Source: Nitrospira defluvii
GTDB taxonomy: Bacteria > Nitrospirota > Nitrospiria > Nitrospirales > Nitrospiraceae
NCBI GenBank assembly: GCA_011525625.1
Contig: WYAX01000012.1
Coordinates: 372,001-436,000 of the forward strand
Length of the DNA stretch: 64,000 nt
Direction of reading: 5' to 3'
Part shown: piece after piece, positions 17,710-25,450 of the stretch
Position numbering within the stretch: position 1 is the stretch's first letter
Layout: the number at the start of each line of letters is the position of its first letter
Program-made: the position numbers and the translations under genes
Notes under the pieces: model-generated
Database searches by the model: none
Told to the model about the DNA's origin: nothing
What the model saw: the letters and a program-made list of their open reading frames with translations, nothing else

Positions 17710-18858
17710 TTAGTCTTCGGAGATGGTGGTCAACGTCATGGTTTGATTGTGGAGATCGCAGGCTCCGCTGGCATACGGCGAAATTTCGCCGTAGGAGTAG
17801 AACCCGACCTGGCTGCTGCCTTTGGGTAGGATGTCCAAGGTGGCTTCGATCTCTTCCTCGGTCCGTTCTCCGAGGACCAACCGGCGCCCGACGCAACTGA
17901 TGGCGATGGAGAGGGTCGGAGACGGTGTGGCTGCGTCGTCCTGCTTGTTGACGGCAAGGGTGGCCGCTTCGGAGGCCCCTTGAACTAATCGGTCGAAGTT
18001 CGCGCGCATCAACTGCGCCAGCACGCCTTCCGGGATATCGCCTGCGAACGTCATCGACTGTGCGGCCTCGTCGACAGCCAGGATGGTTCGTACCAGCACC
18101 TTGCTGTCGGATGTCGACGTTCGAATCGCGAGGGGAAAGAGCAGGCCTGTCGCCGGGAGGCCGGCGGCACGATCGCCCAGGTATTCTTTGTACAACTGCA
18201 GTGCAGGACGCCCATCCAACTCGTACAGCACATTCCCCTTGGATTGTGTCACCAGCCGCTCCGGCCCGAACTTGTCCCATCCGCCCTTGGAGCCGTGTCC
18301 GAGCTTGACGTGGTCGCCATAGAAACCGATCGCCGTGACATACCCGCCGATCGGCGTACGATCTTTAATGACCCAGGTCCGCTTAAAGTCGGTTCCGTCT
18401 CCGGCCAGACCGCCAGTGACCACGACGTCCCCTCCCAGCGTATCGTTGAGGCCCTTCACGAGTTCGCTGCCGTTGACATTCAAGCCGTCTGAGAGCACGA
18501 GCACGCCTCGAAGCGTCGACTGTGTGAGTTGCCCAGCGATGGCGCATCCGGCCGCGTAGGAGTCCGTGGGACTGTGTACGGCTGCGTGGGCGGTACGGAG
18601 TGTGGTGTGATCGAAGCGGACGGCTGCCACGACCAGGCTTTGATCCGAAATCTCACACCCATGAATTTCCCCGGCGGTAGAGCAGCCCAACACGGAACTT
18701 CGAGGGTAGGCGTCGAGCACTTGACGGAGGTGTTCCGGTTTGTCGATCAGGCCGGGTGTGCCGAACAGCAGCAGGAGGGTGGCGTCGGAATCGAGTTGAG
18801 ACAGCTCTTTCAGGGACCAGGACTGATCGGCTCGTATGCGGGTGGTGGTGACTTGCAT
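17710..18858 (-). CDS. FIST-domain sensory protein
   Basis: The 382-residue product has an N-terminal FIST domain (about 30-220; FGTPGLIDKP, GCSTAGEI, LSDGLNVNG, VVTGGLAGDG) and a C-terminal FIST_C domain (about 225-365; GFYSYGEISP). FIST proteins are cytosolic sensory modules thought to bind small ligands such as amino acids. A strong GAGGAGG precedes the ATG. The kinase starts six bases downstream, so FIST protein and PAS/GAF kinase probably form one sensory unit in which the FIST protein supplies the ligand input. Confidence 0.88.
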   Translation of the reverse strand: MQVTTTRIRADQSWSLKELSQLDSDATLLLLFGTPGLIDKPEHLRQVLDAYPRSSVLGCSTAGEIHGCEISDQSLVVAAVRFDHTTLRTAHAAVHSPTDSYAAGCAIAGQLTQSTLRGVLVLSDGLNVNGSELVKGLNDTLGGDVVVTGGLAGDGTDFKRTWVIKDRTPIGGYVTAIGFYGDHVKLGHGSKGGWDKFGPERLVTQSKGNVLYELDGRPALQLYKEYLGDRAAGLPATGLLFPLAIRTSTSDSKVLVRTILAVDEAAQSMTFAGDIPEGVLAQLMRANFDRLVQGASEAATLAVNKQDDAATPSPTLSIAISCVGRRLVLGERTEEEIEATLDILPKGSSQVGFYSYGEISPYASGACDLHNQTMTLTTISED

Positions 18859-19337
18859 GGAAGGTCCTCCTCATTAACGATGGCTGGCCGGCAATGCTTT
18901 CCCCCCAGGGGGTGTGGTTCGTGGGCGAGGATGCGTGGTGACGGCCCATTGTGGCTGGCCCACCCTTCGCGTCAGTGGCCGATGAGGCGCTTTCCTTGTC
19001 GTGCAGTCCTGCCGTCGAGCAACGCAGATCCGTGCCGGTGCTAATCGATGGGGTTCACGCCTGAAGTAGCTCGGGGGCTCGTTCCTACCGTTCCGTCGGC
19101 GCTGTGTGCCCCGCAGAGCAGCTGAGAGCAGATCGGTGAGGAATGTGCGCATAGGTTTCAATAAGTTATGAAGTAAGACCCCGCCCGCATCCTGTCCTGG
19201 GTGCAGAATGTGGCTCAATTGTATCGGCAGAATCGACGGGCAACTAAAGGGGAGGAACGAGGATGTTGTGGGCGAACGTCAGTGATCGTGTGGCGGTGGT
19301 CTGGGTTGTGGCTGTATCCCGGTTGCGGCTGTGGTGG
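18859..19337. other. 479-bp intergenic interval, no gene recognised
   Basis: This lies upstream of the FIST gene and downstream of the Cys/His-rich protein gene. It has weakly open frames with Arg/Pro-rich, non-conserved translations and no clear promoter hexamers. On the plus strand, GGGGAGG at 19251-19257 precedes an ATG at 19263, but that frame runs antisense through the next gene and is not credible. It presumably holds the promoter of the FIST-kinase unit. Confidence 0.5.
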
Positions 19338-20036
19338 CTAGTGGTGATGGTGGTGGCACTCGGGACCATGGACATGGGAGGGCTCCGGCGGCGGCGGGGT
19401 CAACTGTCCGGGGAGCACAATCCGGCCCGCCTCGTGTTGTTTGGTCAGATGTTCGGCAATCTCGGGGTGGAAAGTTTTGACGTAGCCGATCATCCCGTTC
19501 AGAAACCGGCGCGACTGAAAGTCCTGGCCGGAAAATTCGGTCAGTAGAGCCAGTGCGCGATCAAGAATTTCTGGGGCCGATCCGGCGTCGACGATCTGTT
19601 GTGGTTGCTGTTTTACAAAGGTGTCGTATTCCTTCTTGAGGCGCTCGGCAAATACCGGCATGGGGGCGGACGGGACATGGAGCGGGCTTAAGGTGCGGCG
19701 CAGGGCCTGGATGGCGGCGAACACTTCCGCGTCCTGTCCGTCGCGACGGTCGTGGAAGTAGCCGAAGGTGACCACTTCGATCAAATTGAACAGGGCCGCA
19801 GCCTTCTCGCCTCCCGCCACGCTGAGTTGACGGTAGAGTTCACGCCGGACCGGGGCAAACTGTTCTCCCAAACGCTTTTGCTGATAATCGCTTCCGGTAT
19901 CCAGGTAGTCGCAGTCGGGCGGGCACGTGATGCGTGTGAGGCGATGCTCCCCGCAACATTGGCTGCAGATCAGGCCCGTCAGAGCTGGACAGGAGCGTTT
20001 CCCCTTACGCTGGTTGCAATACACACATCGGCTCAT
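19338..20036 (-). CDS. Cys-rich zinc-ribbon protein with His-rich tail
   Basis: The 232-residue product has an N-terminal Cys cluster (CVYCNQRKGKRSC, then CSQCCGEH and CPPDC within the first 43 residues), suggesting a zinc-binding double ribbon. A mostly helical middle follows, and a Pro-rich end finishes HVHGPECHHHHH, a natural metal-binding tail. I recognise no named family. Its ATG overlaps the stop of the upstream NHL-type gene by four bases, so the two are translationally coupled. A role in metal binding is inference from composition only. Confidence 0.72.
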   Translation of the reverse strand: MSRCVYCNQRKGKRSCPALTGLICSQCCGEHRLTRITCPPDCDYLDTGSDYQQKRLGEQFAPVRRELYRQLSVAGGEKAAALFNLIEVVTFGYFHDRRDGQDAEVFAAIQALRRTLSPLHVPSAPMPVFAERLKKEYDTFVKQQPQQIVDAGSAPEILDRALALLTEFSGQDFQSRRFLNGMIGYVKTFHPEIAEHLTKQHEAGRIVLPGQLTPPPPEPSHVHGPECHHHHH

Positions 20037-21046
20037 TTGCGTGACGATCCTTCCTTCTCGGATTTTTTCGGCTCGACGAACCCGTAGTCTGCCAGCGTGC
20101 GCTTGGTGCGGTCGCCTGTCGCCGCGGTGGGAGATTCGAGGCCGTTGACTTCGGCCGCGTTCGAGTCCTGATAGGGCACGAGAATCAAGTGATTCACGCG
20201 GTCGATGCCGATATCCGAGGGGCCAGGGAGATACTCCGCGATCACTTGAAACTTGTGGTTCGGCAGCATCCGCCAGATCTTTCCCTTCGTGACGTCGGCG
20301 ACGTACATGCTACCCCATCGGTCGAAATCCACGCCGCTCAAATTTTGGAACCGCCCAGTAAAAAATCCGTTCGAGGCGAGTTCGCTGAGGGTGCCTTCAG
20401 GCGTGATGTCGAAGATCTTACCCGTGTCATAACTGACGACAGCCAGATGGCCGGTTTTGGGATTCACGGCGACGCCCGAGGGCCCCGCCAAGTGAGCTCC
20501 TGACAGGTATAGCGTGAGGGTCGGCGTCGGTGTCAGGTCAACCCGGTAAATCGCATTGCCACCCTGGTCGGCCAGGTAGAGATGGCCGTGGCCGTCGGGG
20601 GCGATGCCGACCAGCGACTGGGTGAGCTTCCCATCGGTCGGGCGAGGAAGTGCTAAGGTTGCGAGTGGTTTGCCGCTCGTCTTGTCGAAGGCCCGCAGGG
20701 AATCCAAGTCCGTGACGTACAAGACTTGATCCACAACGGCCATGCCTTTCGGGGCATGGAGGGTCACGTCTCCCTGGCCACCCTCGATGAATTTAAAGGC
20801 GGTGATGCGCCCATCGTCGCTGAGTTTGGTGATGAAGCCGTTGTTGTCGCGGGCGTCCGGCTCACCATTGATATTGGAAATAAAATACGACCGGGACGCG
20901 GGATCGGCCAGGAAGCTGTGCGGCGATTCCAATCCGCTCACTTGCAGAGCCCAGGCCCCCGAACCGGTCAGGAGTGCACCTGTTGTCCAAGCGAGGGCCA
21001 GACCGAGACGGCGGCGGAACGGCCGAGACGAAACACGGTGGCGCAT
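20033..21046 (-). CDS. Exported NHL/SMP-30-like beta-propeller protein
   Basis: The product is about 337 residues. A signal peptide (basic RPFRRR, then a hydrophobic core ending GSGAWA) is followed by repeated propeller strands of the NHL/SMP-30 type (GLESPHSFLADP, LHAPKGMAVVDQVLYVTD, GPSGVAVNPKTGHLAV, LSGVDFDRWGSMYVAD, GPSDIGIDRVNHLILVP). Such propellers may be lactonases or binding proteins; no catalytic set can be assigned. The open frame starts at 21229, but the export signal indicates a start at 21061 or 21046. Neither has a good ribosome-binding site. Confidence 0.78.
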   Translation of the reverse strand: MRHRVSSRPFRRRLGLALAWTTGALLTGSGAWALQVSGLESPHSFLADPASRSYFISNINGEPDARDNNGFITKLSDDGRITAFKFIEGGQGDVTLHAPKGMAVVDQVLYVTDLDSLRAFDKTSGKPLATLALPRPTDGKLTQSLVGIAPDGHGHLYLADQGGNAIYRVDLTPTPTLTLYLSGAHLAGPSGVAVNPKTGHLAVVSYDTGKIFDITPEGTLSELASNGFFTGRFQNLSGVDFDRWGSMYVADVTKGKIWRMLPNHKFQVIAEYLPGPSDIGIDRVNHLILVPYQDSNAAEVNGLESPTAATGDRTKRTLADYGFVEPKKSEKEGSSRK

Positions 21047-21315
21047 GGTGGTGGATCTCATTAACGAAGGTGTCGGACAGACGATACTGTTGCTGCATCG
21101 TAGCCAAGGGTCTGGAAGACTGTCAAGGAAGCGAGGGAAACGCAGTGGCGGGGCGGGAACCTGTTGCGCAAGGTGTATCGACGACTCGCCGGCGAGTGCT
21201 GGTTTCTCCATCGGTTGGACGACGGTCACCTCGCCTTCACCAGCGTTGACTTGATGAAAAATTGCCTGCTATGGTGCCCACACTTTTTGCTGTCATTCAG
21301 GCCAGGGAGGATATT

Positions 21316-22176
21316 GTGGTTGCACGGATTATCGATGGGAAAGCGTTGGCACAGCAGGTCCGAGAACGGCTGGCTGTGGAGTCGGCTGCGGTGCTGGCCA
21401 AAACAGGAGTCAAGCCCGGACTGGCGACCATTTTGGTGGGGGACGATCCTGCGTCGCACGTCTACGTTAAAAATAAACAAAAAGCCTGCGAATTAGCGGG
21501 GATTTATGTCGACGATCACAAGCTGCCGGCCAGTACCTCGCAGGCCGAGTTGCTGGCGTTGATCGAAAAGAAAAACGCCGATCCGAAAATTCACGGGATC
21601 TTGGTTCAGCTGCCGTTGCCCAAGCACATCGAGAGTCGTGTCGTGCTGGAGGCGGTCTCGCCCAACAAGGATGCCGACGGGTTTCACCCCTACAATTTCG
21701 GCCGGTTGGTCGAAGGCAATCCGGTCTTCGAAGCCTGTACGCCGAAGGGGGTCATCAAGATGATCGAATCGGCCGGTGTTTCCATCGAAGGGAAGCGTGC
21801 CGTGGTCGTCGGGCGCAGCAATATCGTGGGCAAACCGTTGGCGTTGATGTTGCTCCAGCGGAATGCCACGGTCACGATCTGCCATTCGAAAACGAAAGAT
21901 CTTGCGGCGGTTTGCCGCGAGGCCGATCTCCTGTTGGTCGCGATCGGAAAGGCAAAGTTCGTGACGGCGGATATGGTGCGAGAGGGGGCGGTGGTCATCG
22001 ACGTGGGGACCAACAAGGGGCCGGACGGGAAGCTTTGCGGCGACGTGGATTTCGAGCCGGTCAGCCACAAGGCCGGGTGGATCAGCCCGGTGCCGGGCGG
22101 CGTCGGGCCGATGACGATTGCGATGTTGCTCGACAATACCGTTGAATCTGCTAAGAGAATGGCAGGGATGAAATAG
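21316..22176 (+). CDS. folD: Methylene-THF dehydrogenase/cyclohydrolase
   Basis: The 286-residue bifunctional enzyme interconverts 5,10-methylene-THF, methenyl-THF and 10-formyl-THF. Visible motifs include YVKNKQKACELAGI (catalytic Lys of the YxxxK set), VQLPLPKH, the NADP-binding GRSNIVGKP and the late PGGVGPMT. The GTG start at 21316 is supported by AGGGAGG (21304-21310). Together with metF and panB downstream it forms a one-carbon gene group. Confidence 0.94.
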   Translation: MVARIIDGKALAQQVRERLAVESAAVLAKTGVKPGLATILVGDDPASHVYVKNKQKACELAGIYVDDHKLPASTSQAELLALIEKKNADPKIHGILVQLPLPKHIESRVVLEAVSPNKDADGFHPYNFGRLVEGNPVFEACTPKGVIKMIESAGVSIEGKRAVVVGRSNIVGKPLALMLLQRNATVTICHSKTKDLAAVCREADLLLVAIGKAKFVTADMVREGAVVIDVGTNKGPDGKLCGDVDFEPVSHKAGWISPVPGGVGPMTIAMLLDNTVESAKRMAGMK

Positions 22177-22338
22177 GGCCGATCGAGACGACCCCGTTGC
22201 TCGCAGACCGCGCACGATCAGAATGTGCTCGGTCGATGCGCGCAGTCGGGATGTCCCGTCCGCCCTATTTCGAGTGAGGTGGGGGGAGGGATAGGGCCGG
22301 AACGATAGGGAGACGAAACGTATGCAGGGGAAATCGAC

Positions 22339-23229
22339 ATGAGTCGGGAGCCGAGGCGATTACGAGACGTGCTGGCGCAGGGGCAGTTTGCCGTGACGGT
22401 GGAATATAACCCACCGAAGGGTACGAATCTCACCCATGTGGTCGACAGCGCCAAATCGCTGGTCGGCCGGGTGCACGGGGTTAACGTGACGGACAATACC
22501 GCGGCGATCGTTCGGGCCGGGTCGCTGCCGGTGTGCCGGGTCCTGTATGAACTGGGCCATGATCCGGTCATGCAGTTGACCTGTCGAGACCGCAACCGCA
22601 TCGCGATGCAGTCCGATCTCATGGGGGCCCATATCCTCGGCATTCGCAACATCCTCTGTCTGACCGGAGACTACCCGACGGTCGGCGATCACAAGGATGC
22701 GAAACCGGTCTACGACCTCGACTCAGTCCAGGTCATGCAACTGGTGACGGGGCTGAACAACGGCAAGGACTACGCGGGCAACAAGCTTGACGGGTCCACC
22801 GCCTTCACGATCGGCGGCGCCGTCACTCCGGAGGCGGATCCCCTCGGGCCCATGCTGGTGAAGTTCGAGGTCAAGGTGCGGGCCGGCGCCGAGTTTTTCC
22901 AGACCCAGGCGATCTACCAACCGGAGCAGTTCAAGAAATTCATGGAGGCGGTTCGCCCGTTCAAGGTCAAGGTCCTCGCCGGGATTCTTTTATTGCGCAA
23001 TGCCAAGATGGCCGAATTCATGAACGCCAATATCCCCGGCGTCTGCGTCCCTCAGGACATGATCGACGAGATGCGCGCGGCCGGCGATAAGCGGGCCCTG
23101 GACGCAGGCGTGGAGATCGCGGTCCGGACGATCAAGGCGGTCCGGCCGTATTGTGACGGCGTCCACATCATGGCGATCAAATCGACGGAGCGGTTGCCGG
23201 AAATCCTGACGAAAGCCGAGCTCGGATAA
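22339..23229 (+). CDS. metF: Methylenetetrahydrofolate reductase
   Basis: The 296-residue TIM-barrel product matches MetF: VTVEYNPPKG at the N-terminus, LTCRDRNR and NILCLTGDYP around the flavin site, and EFFQTQAIY with the conserved Gln-Thr-Gln. It reduces 5,10-methylene-THF to 5-methyl-THF. It carries no C-terminal Cys-rich domain; a separate small gene at 35007-35255 encodes one. Its TAA stop overlaps the panB ATG (TAATG), so the two are coupled. Confidence 0.9.
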   Translation: MSREPRRLRDVLAQGQFAVTVEYNPPKGTNLTHVVDSAKSLVGRVHGVNVTDNTAAIVRAGSLPVCRVLYELGHDPVMQLTCRDRNRIAMQSDLMGAHILGIRNILCLTGDYPTVGDHKDAKPVYDLDSVQVMQLVTGLNNGKDYAGNKLDGSTAFTIGGAVTPEADPLGPMLVKFEVKVRAGAEFFQTQAIYQPEQFKKFMEAVRPFKVKVLAGILLLRNAKMAEFMNANIPGVCVPQDMIDEMRAAGDKRALDAGVEIAVRTIKAVRPYCDGVHIMAIKSTERLPEILTKAELG

Positions 23230-24017
23230 TGACGGTCCCGGACTTGCAGAAGTGCAAGCGTGACGGACGGAAGATCGTGGTCGTGACGGCCTATGATGCG
23301 CTGTTCGCACGGATCGTCGAACAGGCCGGTCTGGATGTGATTCTGGTGGGCGACTCGCTGGGCATCGTGGTGCAGGGTAAGTCCAACACGCTTTCGGTGA
23401 CCATGGATGAGATGCTGTACCACACCAAGCTGGTCGCCGAGGCGGCTCAGCGTTCCTTGGTGATCGGCGACATGCCCTTTCTCTCGTATCAGGTCAGTCG
23501 GGAGGAGGCTGTTCGAAACGCCGGGCGGTTCCTGCAGGTCGGGGCCCATGCGGTGAAAGTCGAAGGGGGCGCGGCGGTGGCTGATCGCGTGGCGGCGATG
23601 ACCAAGATCGGAATCCCGGTGATCGGCCATCTTGGCATGACTCCCCAATCGGTTCAGCAATATGGCGGCTACAAGGTGCAGGGAAAAGGGCGCGATCGAG
23701 CACAGCAACTGCTCGATGATGCCCAGGCGTTAGCGGCGGCCGGGGCCTCCGCCATCGTGCTCGAGGCGATTCCTGCCGGATTGGCAAAAACGGTCAGCGA
23801 GGCCCTGCCCATCCCGACGATCGGCATCGGCGCCGGTCCGCATTGTGACGGACAGGTATTGGTGCTCTATGATCTGTTGGGCCTCTTCGATGAGTTCGTG
23901 CCGAAGTTTGTGAAGCCCTATGGCCGGCTCAAGGCTGACGCGATCCATGCGCTCCGCCGGTATAAGGATGAAGTCGAGCAGGGCGCCTTTCCTTCCGATA
24001 CTGAAAGCTACCACTAG
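23229..24017 (+). CDS. panB: 3-methyl-2-oxobutanoate hydroxymethyltransferase
   Basis: The 262-residue product has the PanB motifs: VTAYDALFARI, LVGDSLGIVVQG (metal-binding Asp), VKVEGG, GHLGMTPQS and IGIGAGPHCDGQVLV. It uses 5,10-methylene-THF to make ketopantoate for coenzyme A synthesis, so folD, metF and panB share one cofactor pool. Confidence 0.94.
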   Translation: MTVPDLQKCKRDGRKIVVVTAYDALFARIVEQAGLDVILVGDSLGIVVQGKSNTLSVTMDEMLYHTKLVAEAAQRSLVIGDMPFLSYQVSREEAVRNAGRFLQVGAHAVKVEGGAAVADRVAAMTKIGIPVIGHLGMTPQSVQQYGGYKVQGKGRDRAQQLLDDAQALAAAGASAIVLEAIPAGLAKTVSEALPIPTIGIGAGPHCDGQVLVLYDLLGLFDEFVPKFVKPYGRLKADAIHALRRYKDEVEQGAFPSDTESYH

Positions 24018-24047
24018 CTCCGTCGAGGGGTCGCCTGCGTTCAGCCG

Positions 24048-24557
24048 TCACGGTGTTCGAACCACCTCCTCAGCCCCCGGCCATTCCAGCCGGATCCGGA
24101 CAGCCGGCCGGCGTTCGTTCAGCCATTGCGTGAGCTCTTCGGCGAACGTTGCGGTGTTGATTCCCATATAGTGGGCAGGCGTCTGTCGCAGACGGGCGAG
24201 GCCGCTTGCAACAAGCTTGCGGGTGGCCGGCTCATGGTCGAGTTCGCGCTTGAGATTGGCGGCCGCGCATTGAATAAGCGCCTGGAAGAAATTGCCCGCC
24301 TCGCTCATGCGACCACAGGCGTGCCAGAATCCCTCAAACACTTCGTGTGCTTCCCACCAATAGGACCGGTTGTAGAGATCAATGCCGTACAGATAGTCCT
24401 CGGAGGTCATCCATCGTTCCGGCTCGAACGGGCTCAGGTGCGGTTCTGGTTGTTCGAACGCATGGCCTTGTGGATGGCGGCGGGGATGAGGGGTTCGGCC
24501 CGGAAGGAAGCGGTAGGCGGGCAAGACCCTGGTACTGTATGTCGGCCACTCAGCCAT
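24048..24557 (-). CDS. DUF309 family protein
   Basis: The 169-residue product has the DUF309 signature: GIDLYNRSYWWEAHEVFEGFWHACG, then FFQALIQCAAANLK. It forms a helical bundle with conserved His and Glu residues. The biochemical role of the family is not established. Its ATG lies inside the last codons of apaH (8-base overlap), so it is coupled to apaH at the distal end of the long minus-strand gene run. Confidence 0.78.
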   Translation of the reverse strand: MAEWPTYSTRVLPAYRFLPGRTPHPRRHPQGHAFEQPEPHLSPFEPERWMTSEDYLYGIDLYNRSYWWEAHEVFEGFWHACGRMSEAGNFFQALIQCAAANLKRELDHEPATRKLVASGLARLRQTPAHYMGINTATFAEELTQWLNERRPAVRIRLEWPGAEEVVRTP

Positions 24558-25386
24558 AACGGGCGGCTGAGTCTCTGCGATCGGCGGCCTCGCAGCGCAC
24601 CTGGAACACTGTGCGATCCTCCAACCGCACAGCGGTCAAGAGGCGACCGTATACGCAGCCGCTATCCAATCCCAGCAGATTCGGCGCGATCTTTAGACCC
24701 ATGGCCGCCCAGTGCCCGAAGATCACGGTGGAGGACGCGCTGCACCGACCGGGAATGTCGAACCAAGGATGGAAGCCTTCCGGCGTCAGCTCCGGCGGCC
24801 CAGAAAAAGATGACTCCATGGCCCCCTCTGCTGAACAGGTCCTGATGCGAGTGAGCACCTTGATGATGGTGGCCAGGCGAGTCGGGCCGGTGAGATCGCG
24901 ACTCCATTGCAGGAGGCCGCTGGGATGGAGTGCGCGCAAAGTCGCGACGCACTGATCGCCTCCGAGCGCGGTCTGGGCCTCACAAGCCAGGCCCTCGGCC
25001 TGTTCCACCGTCCAGTCAGGCAGCAGCCCCGCATGCAACATCAGGAAGGAGTCTTGGCGATAGAGCAGCGGTTGTTGCCGTAGCCACGCCATCAGTTCAT
25101 CGCAATCCGGTGCGTCTAAGATCTGGGTCAAGGTATCACTTGCGCGAACGGGCGTGATTCCGGCTGCAACGGCGAGCAAGAAGAGGTCGTGATTGCCCAG
25201 GACGGTGACAGCGGCGGACCCGAGGCCACGAATGTACCGCAGCACGTTGAGGGAGTCTGGGCCCCGGTTGACGAGGTCGCCGACAAACCAGAGTTGATCG
25301 TGGTTCGGATTGAATCGAATGGTCTTGGTGAGTGCGATGAGTGAGGCGTAGCAGCCTTGCACGTCACCGATTGCATAGGTGGCCAT
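24550..25386 (-). CDS. apaH: Symmetrical diadenosine tetraphosphatase
   Basis: The 278-residue metallophosphatase has the ordered metal-ligand motifs GDVQGCY, GDLVNRGPDS, GNHD, a HAG site and the C-terminal GHW. It cleaves Ap4A to two ADP, removing an alarmone that builds up under stress. The Met at 25386 (MATYAIGDVQG) is the family start; the upstream open frame is a poorly conserved extension. It lies 64 bases after the second hybrid kinase. Confidence 0.9.
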   Translation of the reverse strand: MATYAIGDVQGCYASLIALTKTIRFNPNHDQLWFVGDLVNRGPDSLNVLRYIRGLGSAAVTVLGNHDLFLLAVAAGITPVRASDTLTQILDAPDCDELMAWLRQQPLLYRQDSFLMLHAGLLPDWTVEQAEGLACEAQTALGGDQCVATLRALHPSGLLQWSRDLTGPTRLATIIKVLTRIRTCSAEGAMESSFSGPPELTPEGFHPWFDIPGRCSASSTVIFGHWAAMGLKIAPNLLGLDSGCVYGRLLTAVRLEDRTVFQVRCEAADRRDSAARYG

Positions 25387-25450
25387 GGCGGGCAAGACTA
25401 GCGCGGACGAACGTGGTTGGCAAGTCGGGACGGCAGGGAACGTGGACACG

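Noticed and set aside
17705-18280. 192-codon extension of the hybrid kinase frame
   Set aside because: It lies entirely within the FIST gene on the same strand in another frame, is Arg/Pro-rich and non-conserved, and the proper start is just after the FIST stop.
19263-19547. Plus-strand frame with a good ribosome-binding site (GGGGAGG)
   Set aside because: It is antisense to the Cys/His-rich gene; its Val/Trp-rich front comes from the complement of the His tail codons and nothing follows in the frame.
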